Assembly (NCBI GenBank): GCA_945828315.1
Contig: CALZQA010000001.1
Location: 33,130-97,129 of the forward strand
Direction: 5' to 3'
Length of the DNA: 64,000 nucleotides
Source of the DNA: an uncultured bacterium
Lineage (GTDB): Bacteria; Bacillota; Clostridia; Lachnospirales; Lachnospiraceae
Below the pieces are notes generated by a model. The model saw only the letters and a list, made by a program, of their open reading frames with translations, did no database searches and was not told the origin of the DNA. A program made the position numbers and the translations under genes. Below, piece by piece: positions 28,261-37,162 of this stretch (positions within the stretch are counted from its first letter, which is position 1; each line of letters starts with the position of its first letter).

Positions 28261-28514
28261 TAAACGATCTCCACATCGTCCATCATTTCAGCAAATACTT
28301 TTGCAAGTACATTTAATTCCGTGTCATCCTCCACCATGTCGTAGGTAGATTCTCCGTCCGATTCAATGGTCTCCTTCATGATATAACAATCACAGTCACC
28401 ATCCTCGTCCTCTGTCACTAAAATATAATTATATCCGTTGATCTTTGTTTGTTCTAACACGTAAAATTCTACTGTTTCCCCGTCTACCGGGTCTGTAAAT
28501 ACAACTTTTTCCAT
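28260..28514 (-). CDS. DUF1292 family protein (YrzB-like)
   Basis: An 84-residue acidic protein of the DUF1292 family, found between ruvX and mltG in many Firmicutes. It begins MEKVVFTDPVDGETVEFYVLE, typical of the family. The function is unknown. Position, size and acidity match Bacillus yrzB. Confidence 0.85.
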   Translation of the reverse strand: MEKVVFTDPVDGETVEFYVLEQTKINGYNYILVTEDEDGDCDCYIMKETIESDGESTYDMVEDDTELNVLAKVFAEMMDDVEIV

Positions 28515-28529
28515 TGCGTCCTCCGCTTA

Positions 28530-28949
28530 TCATGCCTTTGAAGCCATGTAGCCCTGCAAAATAAATACAGCAGCGATCTCGTCCACATGCTCTTTTCGCT
28601 CATAACGTCCCAGACCTGCCTCCATCATTGCACGATCCGCCGCAACCGTCGTCAGACGCTCGTCCCACAACGTCACAGGCAGTCCTGTCCGTTTCTCTAA
28701 CAGTTCCTTAAATTCCTTTGTCTTTTCACAGCGGTCGCCCTCTGTACCGTTCATGTTTTTCGGATAGCCGAGCACCAGTTCCTCCACGTCATATTCCCTG
28801 ACCAGTTCGTCAATCCGCGCCAACGTCTGCCGCAGCTTGTTCGGTGACTTGCGGCGCACGATCTCTACGCCCTGTGCCGTGATACCCAGCGGATCACTGA
28901 CAGCTACTCCTACGGTTTTCGAGCCGAAATCCAATCCCATGATTCGCAT
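28530..28949 (-). CDS. ruvX: Putative Holliday junction resolvase / pre-16S rRNA nuclease RuvX (YqgF)
   Basis: A 139-residue RNase H-fold protein: [19 protein letters not shown] at the N-terminus, with the conserved Asp metal ligand, WDERLTT and [12 protein letters not shown] near the C-terminus. YqgF processes the 5' end of 16S rRNA in E. coli; Holliday junction cleavage is also reported. ATG 28949 follows AGGTGGCGTG; a GTG three bases earlier is an alternative. It precedes DUF1292. Confidence 0.9.
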   Translation of the reverse strand: MRIMGLDFGSKTVGVAVSDPLGITAQGVEIVRRKSPNKLRQTLARIDELVREYDVEELVLGYPKNMNGTEGDRCEKTKEFKELLEKRTGLPVTLWDERLTTVAADRAMMEAGLGRYERKEHVDEIAAVFILQGYMASKA

Positions 28950-28957
28950 CACGCCAC

Positions 28958-29221
28958 CTACTTCTCAAAATTCTTTTTGATATAGTCGGCCAGCAGCTCC
29001 TCCACAAGCTCATCCCGCTCCACCTTCATGATGAGGCTGCGGGCATTGTTGTGGCTGGTAATATAAGTCGGGTCACCGGACATGATATAGCCCACGATCT
29101 GATTCAAAGGGTTATAGCCTTTCTCTGACAGAGAGCGGTAAACGATCTCCAATACATCCTTCACCTGAATCTCCGGTTCCTTTTCCACTTTAAAAAATTG
29201 TGTTTGATTCTTATCCTGCAT
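28958..29221 (-). CDS. ireB: IreB family regulatory phosphoprotein (UPF0297)
   Basis: An 87-residue IreB family protein (YrzL), in Enterococcus a substrate of the IreK serine/threonine kinase controlling cephalosporin resistance. The segments [21 protein letters not shown] and [17 protein letters not shown] are family signatures. Order ireB-ruvX-DUF1292 matches Bacillus yrzL-yrrK-yrzB. It has its own promoter, overlapping the end of mtaB. Confidence 0.92.
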   Translation of the reverse strand: MQDKNQTQFFKVEKEPEIQVKDVLEIVYRSLSEKGYNPLNQIVGYIMSGDPTYITSHNNARSLIMKVERDELVEELLADYIKKNFEK

Positions 29222-29283
29222 AATTTCACGTCCTTATATGTGCTCTTTTGTATGGAAAGCTGTTCCAAGCACGATTCTTTTCT

Positions 29284-29312
29284 ATTTTAATATAGTTGCC
29301 GCAAAAATTCAA
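29284..29312 (-). promoter_or_regulatory. Sigma-A promoter of ireB-ruvX operon
   Basis: Minus strand TTGAAT (29307-29312), 17 bp, TAAAAT (29284-29289). The -35 overlaps the last codons of mtaB. Confidence 0.7.
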
Positions 29313-30700
29313 CCTTTATTAGTATTTGCCCCCTGAGCAGCAGACAGCTTTGCCGCATCGTCCGCCCGGCAAAAGAGATACAGTTCCTCTGTAAGTGACC
29401 CTGATACGATTCCGGTGCAAAGACGATTCGTGTAGTTCGATGCATCCTCGCCCGGTGCAAGCTCCATTGCAAGCCGTACATACTCCGGTGTAAAGCCCAC
29501 CATATAACGCTTGTCATGGATCCGCATATCCTCCTCAAAGAGCACCGTCTGTGTCTTTCCGATATAATAATCCCGAAACGTCTCTGACTGTTCCTTTTCC
29601 AGCGCAAGCAATTCTCCGCTGCGCTCTTTTTTCACCGGTTCCGGCACCTGATCCGGCATGCGTTCCGCGCGCGTGCCATGGCGTTTGGAATATTGGAAAA
29701 CATGCATCTCATAAAAACCGATGCGCGTCAAAAACCGCTTCGTCTGCGCGAATTCCTCCGGTGTCTCCCCCGGAAATCCCACGATCACATCCGTTGTGAT
29801 CGCCGGGTGACCATAAGCATCCCGCAAAAGCTCACAGCTATGCGCATACTCCTCCGTCGTGTATTTCCGGTTCATACGCGCGAGCGTTTCATCACAACCG
29901 CTCTGAAGGGAAAGATGAAAATGCGGACAGATCTTCGGCATCTCTTTCAATTGCTGCACAAATTCTTCCGTGATGATCCGCGGTTCCAGAGAACCGAGCC
30001 GGATGCGCTCGATCCCGGGTATCTCATGGACCATGCGGATCAATTCCAGCAGCCCAAACTGTTCTCCCGCACCATAGGAACTCAGATGGATGCCGGTCAG
30101 CACGATCTCACGGTAACCGTTTTGAGCCAGGGTACGCGCCTCCTCACAGACACTCTCCGGGTCACGGCTGCGCACTCTTCCGCGCGCATAGGGAATAATA
30201 CAATAGCTGCAAAACTGATTGCAACCATCCTGAACTTTCATGAAAGCACGGGTATGCTCTCCTGTTTTTGCAAGTCTCATTTCCTCGTAGGGCTGCATGC
30301 CGTCATTGATATCGATCACATCCACCGCATGGGCATGATCTTCAAAATACCGGTCCAGAAGCGGGATCAGTTCTGCTTTTTTATTATTTCCGATCAGGAT
30401 ATCAATGGAGAGATCCTTTTTGATCTCTTCTCCGGCCGTCTGCACATAGCAGCCGGCTGCCACAATCACCGCATCCGCATTTTTTCCTCTAGCCCGGTGG
30501 ATCATCTGTCGTGATTTCCGGTCCGCCATATTGGTCACCGAGCATGTGTTGATGACATACACATCCGCGGTCTCCGTGAAGTCCACAATCTCATAACCTG
30601 CCGCTTCCAGCATCTGCTGCATGGATTCCGTCTCGTATGCGTTTACTTTGCAGCCCAGATTATGAAGGGCTGCTGTCCGTTTTTTTATTTCTTTTTTCAC
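29309..30700 (-). CDS. mtaB: tRNA t6A37 methylthiotransferase MtaB
   Basis: A radical SAM methylthiotransferase that converts t6A37 to ms2t6A37 in tRNAs. 463 residues: N-terminal UPF0004 domain with cluster cysteines (LGCKVNAYE, NTCSVT, AAGCYVQ), radical SAM motif CNQFCSYCIIPYARG (about 160-174), and a C-terminal TRAM domain. Start is GTG 30700 with a distant AAGGA. In Bacillus mtaB (yqeV) also follows rsmE in the yqe cluster, matched here with thiI/desulfurase/HPr genes inserted. Confidence 0.93.
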   Translation of the reverse strand: MKKEIKKRTAALHNLGCKVNAYETESMQQMLEAAGYEIVDFTETADVYVINTCSVTNMADRKSRQMIHRARGKNADAVIVAAGCYVQTAGEEIKKDLSIDILIGNNKKAELIPLLDRYFEDHAHAVDVIDINDGMQPYEEMRLAKTGEHTRAFMKVQDGCNQFCSYCIIPYARGRVRSRDPESVCEEARTLAQNGYREIVLTGIHLSSYGAGEQFGLLELIRMVHEIPGIERIRLGSLEPRIITEEFVQQLKEMPKICPHFHLSLQSGCDETLARMNRKYTTEEYAHSCELLRDAYGHPAITTDVIVGFPGETPEEFAQTKRFLTRIGFYEMHVFQYSKRHGTRAERMPDQVPEPVKKERSGELLALEKEQSETFRDYYIGKTQTVLFEEDMRIHDKRYMVGFTPEYVRLAMELAPGEDASNYTNRLCTGIVSGSLTEELYLFCRADDAAKLSAAQGANTNKG

Positions 30701-30722
30701 TGTTATTTTATTCCTTAATGAG

Positions 30723-30751
30723 TTGACTTTTACTTAGAAAAACGTTACTAT
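30723..30751 (+). promoter_or_regulatory. Sigma-A promoter of the HPr-like gene
   Basis: TTGACT (30723-30728), 17 bp, TACTAT (30746-30751), about 30 bp before the AAGGAGG site of the HPr-like gene. Confidence 0.75.
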
Positions 30752-30789
30752 GTGAATAGATGAAAACGTATTCCAAGGAGGTTTTTAAT

Positions 30790-31023
30790 ATGAAAACAGT
30801 ACAGATTTCTCTGAATTCCATTGACAAGGTAAAGTCCTTTGTGAATTCGATCACACAGTTTGATTTTGACTTTGATCTGATTTCCGGAAGATATGTCATC
30901 GATGCAAAATCCATCATGGGTATCTTCAGTCTGGATCTCTCCAAACCCATCGAGCTGGCCATCCATTCCGAGGCAAACATCGATGAGATCATGGAAGTCA
31001 TCAAACCGTACTTAGTTGAGTAA
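30790..31023 (+). CDS. HPr-like protein lacking the phosphorylatable histidine
   Basis: A 77-residue HPr fold protein. The regulatory serine motif DAKSIMGIFSL (Ser41, equal to Ser46 of HPr) is intact. The site normally reading GLHARPA reads NSIDKVK, and the only histidine is at about residue 59, so phosphotransfer from enzyme I is not possible. This resembles Crh of Bacillus, which keeps Ser46 and lacks His15. AAGGAGG precedes the ATG at 30790. It is a single-gene unit with its own promoter and a strong terminator. A carbon-control role is inferred. Confidence 0.85.
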   Translation: MKTVQISLNSIDKVKSFVNSITQFDFDFDLISGRYVIDAKSIMGIFSLDLSKPIELAIHSEANIDEIMEVIKPYLVE

Positions 31024-31043
31024 TCGCGGTATGAATACTTACC

Positions 31044-31075
31044 AAAGCCGTCACCTTTCGGTGACGGCTTTTTTA
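31044..31075 (+). terminator. Terminator after the HPr-like gene
   Basis: A perfect 12-bp stem (AAAGCCGTCACC and its complement) with a 4-nt loop TTTC and a T6 tail. It lies between the convergent HPr-like and thiI genes. Confidence 0.93.
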
Positions 31076-31087
31076 TTCATCCGAACG

Positions 31088-32272
31088 TTACGGTTCCACG
31101 TAGATCACTTCTGTCGTTTCGATGGCGGTCTGCATCATCTCATCGATTTTTTCCTGCAGATGCATCTCTGATTTTTTGATCGACTTGAGGTTCGGCTTTG
31201 TCACCGGATGCTTTGCCACAAAGATCGTGCAGCAATCCTCAAAGGGCAGGATGGAGGTTTCATAAGCATCGATCTTATAGGAAACATCCACGATCTCCTG
31301 CTTGTCAAAACCGATCAGCGGACGATACACCGGAAGCGTGCACACCTCATTCGTACATGCAAGGGAAGGCATGGTCTGGCTCGCCACCTGCCCGATGCTC
31401 TCTCCCGTGATCAGACCGAGACAGCCGGATTCCTTTGCGAAATGCTCCGCGATCATCATCATGTAACGCCGCATGATGATCGTGAGCTGGTCATGGGGGC
31501 ATTTTTCGTAAATGTAGAGCTGTATTTCCGTAAAATTAACAACATTCAGCTTGATGGGGCCGCTGTAGCGTGCCACGATCTTTGCCAGATCGATCACCTT
31601 CTGCTTTGCGCGCTCTGATGTATAGGGCGGTGCATGGAAATAAGTTGCCTCCAGTCTGACGCCGCGCTTTGCGATCATATAACCTGCCACCGGGCTGTCG
31701 ATGCCGCCTGAAAGCAAAAGCATCGCCTTTCCCGCAGTGCCCACCGGCATACCGCCGGGACCGGGAATCTCTGTGGAATAGACATTGATATGGTTTCGGA
31801 TCTCCACATTGATGCACACCTGCGGTGCATGTACATCCACGCGCACTTCAGGGAATGCATCCAGGATCTTCTCTCCAAGCGCCGCTGCCAGCTCCATAGA
31901 TGTCATCGGATAGTTTTTGCGCGCTCTGCGCGCATTGACCTTGAATGTAAAATTTTTCTCATCGTAAGCCTCATCCACATAGGCGATAACCGCCTCTGCC
32001 AGCTTATCAAAGCCTTCGTCCTCAAGACGCACCATTGGACAGATGCCGACAATGCCGAACACCTTCGTCAGCGCACCCATCAGTTCCTCATAATCATAAT
32101 CACTGAGCGCCTCCACATACATGCGTCCGTTTTCCTTGCTCACGTGGAATTCCCCTTCCACACGGCGAAGCGCATTCTGAATCTGCGAGAGCAGCGTATC
32201 CTCAAAAATGTGCCTGTTTTTTCCTTTCACGGCGATCTCGCCGTACTTGATCAAAAATGCCTGATAATTCAT
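31088..32272 (-). CDS. thiI: tRNA 4-thiouridine synthase ThiI
   Basis: ThiI adenylates U8 of tRNA and inserts sulfur to give s4U, and may also serve thiamine synthesis. 394 residues: N-terminal ferredoxin-like and THUMP domains, then the PP-loop ATP pyrophosphatase SGGIDSPVAGYMIAKRG. The C-terminal rhodanese domain of enteric ThiI is absent, as usual in Firmicutes, so a dedicated cysteine desulfurase donates sulfur. That enzyme is the next gene upstream. AAAAGGAGA precedes the ATG. Confidence 0.95.
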   Translation of the reverse strand: MNYQAFLIKYGEIAVKGKNRHIFEDTLLSQIQNALRRVEGEFHVSKENGRMYVEALSDYDYEELMGALTKVFGIVGICPMVRLEDEGFDKLAEAVIAYVDEAYDEKNFTFKVNARRARKNYPMTSMELAAALGEKILDAFPEVRVDVHAPQVCINVEIRNHINVYSTEIPGPGGMPVGTAGKAMLLLSGGIDSPVAGYMIAKRGVRLEATYFHAPPYTSERAKQKVIDLAKIVARYSGPIKLNVVNFTEIQLYIYEKCPHDQLTIIMRRYMMMIAEHFAKESGCLGLITGESIGQVASQTMPSLACTNEVCTLPVYRPLIGFDKQEIVDVSYKIDAYETSILPFEDCCTIFVAKHPVTKPNLKSIKKSEMHLQEKIDEMMQTAIETTEVIYVEP

Positions 32273-32344
32273 TGGTTCTCCTTTTTATTTCATGCTACAT
32301 CTGTTAAGAGCCAGCCGCAAATCGCGTCACCTCCAAGCAAATGC

Positions 32345-33499
32345 TTAATGTCTCCTGAATCTGCGCAGCATCGGCAGGAGTTCTGCCAGCTGTTCCAGTA
32401 CGTAATCCGCCTCTTCTCTCGTACTCTCCACAGAAAGTGAGAAACGTACCGTGGAATCCAAAAGCTCTGGTTTGACACCGATCGCCTTCAGCGTGCCGGA
32501 GATCGCCGGGTGGTTTGAGGAACAAGCCGAACCGGTGGACACATATATGCCCCGTTCCTCCAATGCATGCAACAGCACCTCCGCACGGATCCCTGCAAAG
32601 CTGACACTGACGATGTGTGGTGCGGCATTCCTTCCGTCCGCACCGTTGACAGTCGTCCCCTCCAGCGCCTGCATCCCTGCTACCAGATAATCCCGCAGCT
32701 CATACAGCCGCTCGATCTTCTCATCAAAATTCTGATATAATTCCTCCGCCGCAGCGCCGAGTCCTGCAATACCGGCAACATTTTCCGTTCCGGAGCGCAT
32801 GTTCTTCTGTTGCCCACCGCCGTGGATGATCGGCTTGATCTTTGTCTTGTCCTTTACATACAAAAATCCGACACCCTTAGGGCCATGGATCTTATGACCA
32901 CTTACAGACAGCAGATCGATCCCCATACGTTTCGGATAAATGCGCAGCTTTCCGAAGGACTGGATCGCATCCACATGGATCAGTGTCTTTGGATTCTTCT
33001 CATGGATCAGCTTCGCCGCTTCCTCGATCGGTTCGATCGTACCAATCTCATTATTTACATGCATCATGGATACAAGGATCGTGTCTTCACGCACCGCCTC
33101 TGCCAGTGCTTCCATCGAGATTCTTCCCTGCGCGTCTACCGGGAGATAGGTTACTTCAAACCCCTGTTCCTCCAGAAAGATCAGAGGATTATAAACGGAG
33201 GCATGCTCAATTGAAGTCGTGATGATATGCTTTCCCGTCCGCTGATTTGCAAGTGCCACACCGATGAGTGCCAGATTGTTGCTCTCCGTACCGCCCGATG
33301 TAAAAATGATCTCCTTCTCCGCTACCTTTAATATCCGCGCGATCTGCTCTGTGGCAGTTTTTATATATTTTTCTGCGACAACGCCTTTCATATGCAGAGA
33401 AGACGGATTTCCGTAATCCTCCAGCAGCACCTGCTGCATAAGCGCCACCGCTGCGTCCGAGCAGCGTGTTGTCGCCGAATTGTCAAAATATGCTTCCAT
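32345..33499 (-). CDS. Cysteine desulfurase (NifS/IscS-like), ThiI partner
   Basis: A PLP enzyme that takes sulfur from cysteine as enzyme persulfide. 384 residues: YFDNSATTR at the N-terminus, PLP lysine in SVSGHKIHGPKG (about 205) and active-site cysteine in STGSACSSNHPAI. I chose ATG 33499 behind AAAGGAG. Being 72 bp before thiI, it is probably the NifZ-type donor for tRNA thiolation, not the Fe-S house-keeping enzyme; that assignment rests on context. Confidence 0.93.
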   Translation of the reverse strand: MEAYFDNSATTRCSDAAVALMQQVLLEDYGNPSSLHMKGVVAEKYIKTATEQIARILKVAEKEIIFTSGGTESNNLALIGVALANQRTGKHIITTSIEHASVYNPLIFLEEQGFEVTYLPVDAQGRISMEALAEAVREDTILVSMMHVNNEIGTIEPIEEAAKLIHEKNPKTLIHVDAIQSFGKLRIYPKRMGIDLLSVSGHKIHGPKGVGFLYVKDKTKIKPIIHGGGQQKNMRSGTENVAGIAGLGAAAEELYQNFDEKIERLYELRDYLVAGMQALEGTTVNGADGRNAAPHIVSVSFAGIRAEVLLHALEERGIYVSTGSACSSNHPAISGTLKAIGVKPELLDSTVRFSLSVESTREEADYVLEQLAELLPMLRRFRRH

Positions 33500-33551
33500 A
33501 GGATGGACTCCTTTATTGTCTTGTTCTAAATTGAGCCGGGACATTCGCAAA

Positions 33552-34307
33552 TCACCTCGGCTCAATGCTATTGCACATCTCCAGATGCATCATGAGCATA
33601 GACAGCATCGTGATAGATGCTGTATCCGTGCGCAAGATCCGCTTGCCCAGCGAGATCACCTGAGAATCCGCCCGCAGAGCGTCGATCTCCTCCTCCGCAA
33701 ATCCGCCCTCAGGTCCAATAAACACACTGATGGAACCGACATCTGTCAGTCCCTCAAACGCACGCGCCGTCGCCGTCATTCCTTCCTCATTTTCATAAGG
33801 AACCAGCCGCCTGTCGCACTGCATAGCATACTCCGCCGCCTCTTTAAAACTCATGAGCGGATGGATCTTCGGTATGATACTGCGCTTGGACTGCTTTGCC
33901 GCACTGCGGGCGATCTCCTGCCAGCGCGCCACCTTTTTTTCGGCTTTCTTTTCATCCAGCTTCACCACACAGTATTTCATCGCCACCGGTATGATCTCAT
34001 ACACGCCCAGTTCAACAGCCTTCTCTATGACAGTCTCCATGCGTTCTCCCTTCGGGATGCCCTGAAACAGGTAGATCTTCGCTGGAAGCTCCGTTCCGGG
34101 AATATCTTTCTTTTCGATGTGCAGAGTCACCACGTCGTCAGAAAGCGCCTCCACACTGCACAAAAAATCCCTGCCGCTCTGATTGCTGATGCGCACATGC
34201 TCACCCGGCTTCATGCGCAGTACATTTTTCATATGATTCACATCGGAACCTATAATTTGGATGATATCCTCACCTATCTGATCATCCTCAACAAAAAACT
34301 GATACAT
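33552..34307 (-). CDS. rsmE: 16S rRNA m3U1498 methyltransferase RsmE
   Basis: A 251-residue SPOUT-family enzyme: N-terminal PUA-like domain (MYQFFVEDDQ..HMKNVLRMKPGE) and C-terminal knotted SAM domain with FIGPEGGFAEEEI and LGKRILRTDTASI. It lies 49 bp after prmA in the prmA-rsmE order of Bacillus yqeT-yqeU. Confidence 0.96.
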   Translation of the reverse strand: MYQFFVEDDQIGEDIIQIIGSDVNHMKNVLRMKPGEHVRISNQSGRDFLCSVEALSDDVVTLHIEKKDIPGTELPAKIYLFQGIPKGERMETVIEKAVELGVYEIIPVAMKYCVVKLDEKKAEKKVARWQEIARSAAKQSKRSIIPKIHPLMSFKEAAEYAMQCDRRLVPYENEEGMTATARAFEGLTDVGSISVFIGPEGGFAEEEIDALRADSQVISLGKRILRTDTASITMLSMLMMHLEMCNSIEPR

Positions 34308-34356
34308 TCCATTCCTCCGGCTGCACGCTCATCTTTGCTTTGACACAGCCATTTTT

Positions 34357-35319
34357 CTAATTCTTTCGAGCGGTAATGTTTACCCACTCACCCTGATGAT
34401 TGATCTCTACAATTGAGAGCCCTGCCGCCTCAATGGCCGCTGCCACCTCTTTTTCCTTGAAGTCAATAATACCGGATGTGATAAAGATGCCGCCGGATCT
34501 CATCCGTGCCGGGATCACAGGCGCCATGGGAATAATGACATCTGCCAGAATGTTTGCCACCACAATGTCACAATCGCCGCCCACCGTTTCCTGCAGCTCT
34601 GCATCATCGATCAGATTTCCGCAGTAAAAGGTGCCCAGTTCCTTTGCCAGATGATTGACCTCGAAATTCTCATAGGTAGAAGTCAGGCACGCTTCGTCAA
34701 TATCAGTACCCACTACGCTGCCTGCACCCAATTTCAATGCCACGATAGACAAAATGCCGCTGCCACAGCCCACATCAAGCACCCGGTCACCATCCTTCAT
34801 GTATTTGCGAAGCTGCCTGATACACAGCTGTGTCGTTTCATGTTTTCCGGTCCCGAAGGAGATACCCGGATCGATCTCGATCATGATTTTCCCCTCATCC
34901 TCAGGCTTTAATTCCTCCCACGTCGGTTTGATCAGGATGTCATCTAAATAAAAGGAGCTGAAAAACTTTTTCCAATTATTGATCCAGTCAATGTCCTCCG
35001 TCTGTCCTGCTGTGATCGTAGCCGGGCCGATATCCGCATACTGCTTTTGCTCCTCCAGTGCCAGCATGATCTTTTTCAAAAGCGCTTCCCGCTCTTCGGT
35101 CGTGGACTCATCCGCATCCAGATAAAAAGTCACTTTGCTGCTGCCGTCATCCTCACCCAGCTCCGGTGGAAAATCGATAAACATCTCACCGATCTCCTCC
35201 TTGGTCAGCGGCACATGGTTTTCGATCATCGCACCCTCAATGCCCAGCTCGTCCAGCATCGCGACGATCAGATCCTCTGCCGCTGTCGTTGTCTCTATCG
35301 TATAACTGTTCCACTTCAT
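34357..35319 (-). CDS. prmA: Ribosomal protein L11 methyltransferase PrmA
   Basis: PrmA trimethylates L11. 320 residues with an N-terminal substrate-recognition domain and SAM motif DVGCGSGILSIVALKLGA (about 180-197), plus IVANILADVI (NPPF-like active-site region). Its ATG overlaps the GGDEF gene stop in an ATGA, so it is translated in coupling with it. In Bacillus prmA directly follows dnaJ; here a J-domain, XRE and GGDEF gene intervene. Confidence 0.95.
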   Translation of the reverse strand: MKWNSYTIETTTAAEDLIVAMLDELGIEGAMIENHVPLTKEEIGEMFIDFPPELGEDDGSSKVTFYLDADESTTEEREALLKKIMLALEEQKQYADIGPATITAGQTEDIDWINNWKKFFSSFYLDDILIKPTWEELKPEDEGKIMIEIDPGISFGTGKHETTQLCIRQLRKYMKDGDRVLDVGCGSGILSIVALKLGAGSVVGTDIDEACLTSTYENFEVNHLAKELGTFYCGNLIDDAELQETVGGDCDIVVANILADVIIPMAPVIPARMRSGGIFITSGIIDFKEKEVAAAIEAAGLSIVEINHQGEWVNITARKN

Positions 35320-37034
35320 GAATTCAAATCTCCTTCATCTTTTCTCATTTTCACACTGTCATAGATCATATAGCCGTTCTTTCCGCTCTTTTTTGCCCGG
35401 TACATTGCTTCATCCGCACATCCGGTCAGTGTCTTCGCATCCATACCCCTCTCATAAAAAGCAATTCCCATACTTCCGGAAATCTGCAGGCGGACATTTC
35501 CAAGCTCAAATGGTTCAGAAAAAACAGCCATACATTTCTGTGCACAGGTATGAATATCATCGGTATTCCACGAACGAAGCAGCACGATAAACTCATCTCC
35601 GGCATAACGATACGCGATCAGTTCATCCTTTTTCAACGCATGCAGGCGCACTGCCACCTGGCGCAGCGCATCATCGCCCACCCGGTGTCCGTAATTGTCA
35701 TTAATTCCCTTAAAATCATCAATATCAATCATAAAGGCAGCACGGAGCATACCTCTGTCCGTATAACGTTCAATATCCTCCTCCAGCTTCGCGCGGTTGC
35801 GGATACCGGTGAGTTTATCATGACTGTTTGCCTGTATCAGGTTGATCTGCTCGATCTCAAGCTGCTTGGCAAGTTTTCCTTTTCTGAGATTGTCCAGACT
35901 GATCAGCAGTACGATCAAAAGCAACACACAGATCACCAGCAGACCGGGGATCACCAGCTCCCGATAACGCTCCATAAAAGTCGGCGTATGATTGACGATC
36001 TGAGCGCCCTCCGGGATCAGCGACAGATCCAGTCCGTATTTTCGCATAACCGCTTCATCAACACAATAAACGTTCGGACTGTCCTCGATCACATCAAATT
36101 CCGCAGGATCCTTGCCTTCAACGATCTCCTTCGCCATCTGTGCCGCCAGTTTTCCGGACAGCTCCATGGACACGATATTTCCACCCAGCAGGCCGCTTCC
36201 GATACCGCCATCCACCATGCGAAACGCCGGAACCTGCGCATATTTCGCGATCAGCGCGATCGACTGATTATTCGTGTAATGTCTTCCGCAGGCGTCCTCT
36301 GTCATCACCACATAGAGCAGGATGGAGTCCGTATCTACTGCGGCGATCGCTGCGCGCAATTCCTCTGTCGTCAGTTCCGAGGTATTGATCTCAGAAAATT
36401 CCAGTTCCGGATACTTTTCCTGCTGTGCGTAAAATATTTTTCGATTTGCCTCACCGGTCACGGTATTGTCAAGGATCGCCACCACTTTTTTTGCATCCGG
36501 ATAACAAGTTTTTGCAAACTCAATATTTTTCTCGAAAGACAGTCTCTCCATCACGCCCGTAACGAGCGGGGATTGTGCCGCCTCCTTCGCAAGTTCATCG
36601 CTATTGATCCCTTCAAAGATCACCGGAATACCTGCAAACAGATCATCCACATGCTCCATGGCAAACTGCAATGCTGCGTCATCCCCCACAATGATCACAT
36701 CGTAAGGTTCAACCTTTGACATGCGGTAGGCCAGTCCCTCCGTAAACAGTCTGCGGCTTTCTTCATCATCCACGCGCTTCGTGTCCATGAACTCGTAATC
36801 CAGCTCAATATCGCTGCCGATCCCTTCCTTGATCCCCTCGATCTGGATCTGCACGGTATCCCATCCATAAGAATACGAGCTGAGAAAAAGTACACGTCCG
36901 CCTTCTTCCGTTTCATCCACAGTTTCAGCCTGTACAGTCACGGGATTCGCCGGCATACCGGTAAATATCACTAAGAAAAGCACCAAAAGCGCCCATCCTC
37001 TTTTTATTGTCTTCCGCTGAAAGTTCGTATTCAT
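35316..37034 (-). CDS. Membrane diguanylate cyclase with periplasmic-binding-type sensor
   Basis: A 572-residue sensor protein. An N-terminal membrane or signal segment (about 12-35) precedes an extracellular domain resembling ABC_sub_bind proteins (VLFLSSYSYGWDTV, IIVGDDAALQFA, PVIFEGIN; about 45-330). A membrane helix (about 350-372) and a GGDEF domain follow. The active-site signature reads RYAGDEF, an AGDEF variant usually still active, with no RxxD inhibition site at the normal place. So it probably makes c-di-GMP in response to an external ligand. It has CGGAGAG before ATG 37034 and is coupled to prmA. Confidence 0.87.
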   Translation of the reverse strand: MNTNFQRKTIKRGWALLVLFLVIFTGMPANPVTVQAETVDETEEGGRVLFLSSYSYGWDTVQIQIEGIKEGIGSDIELDYEFMDTKRVDDEESRRLFTEGLAYRMSKVEPYDVIIVGDDAALQFAMEHVDDLFAGIPVIFEGINSDELAKEAAQSPLVTGVMERLSFEKNIEFAKTCYPDAKKVVAILDNTVTGEANRKIFYAQQEKYPELEFSEINTSELTTEELRAAIAAVDTDSILLYVVMTEDACGRHYTNNQSIALIAKYAQVPAFRMVDGGIGSGLLGGNIVSMELSGKLAAQMAKEIVEGKDPAEFDVIEDSPNVYCVDEAVMRKYGLDLSLIPEGAQIVNHTPTFMERYRELVIPGLLVICVLLLIVLLISLDNLRKGKLAKQLEIEQINLIQANSHDKLTGIRNRAKLEEDIERYTDRGMLRAAFMIDIDDFKGINDNYGHRVGDDALRQVAVRLHALKKDELIAYRYAGDEFIVLLRSWNTDDIHTCAQKCMAVFSEPFELGNVRLQISGSMGIAFYERGMDAKTLTGCADEAMYRAKKSGKNGYMIYDSVKMRKDEGDLNS

Positions 37035-37069
37035 TTTTATCTCTCCGTTTACAAACAATCATATACTTT

Positions 37070-37098
37070 ATCATACCAAAAACCCCGGCTTTTTACAA
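37070..37098 (-). promoter_or_regulatory. Promoter of the GGDEF gene, overlapping a terminator
   Basis: Minus strand TTGTAA (37093-37098), 17 bp, TATGAT (37070-37075). The -35 lies in the loop and stem of the upstream gene's terminator. Confidence 0.7.
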
Positions 37099-37105
37099 GC
37101 CGGGG
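37076..37105 (-). terminator. Terminator of the XRE membrane regulator gene
   Basis: Minus strand: perfect 9-bp G+C-rich stem (37097-37105 with 37083-37091), 5-nt loop and TTTTT tail. Confidence 0.9.
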
Positions 37106-37162
37106 CACACATACACTTTGCGTTTTTATAAGTACACATTACCGTTTCCGATCGTCTGCCGT

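Noticed and set aside
33480..34343. Long plus-strand open frame opposite rsmE
   Set aside because: It is antisense to a clear RsmE with motifs and has no independent support.
35550..36719. 389-codon plus-strand frame opposite the GGDEF gene
   Set aside because: It is open only because of codon bias of the opposite gene; no recognisable domains.
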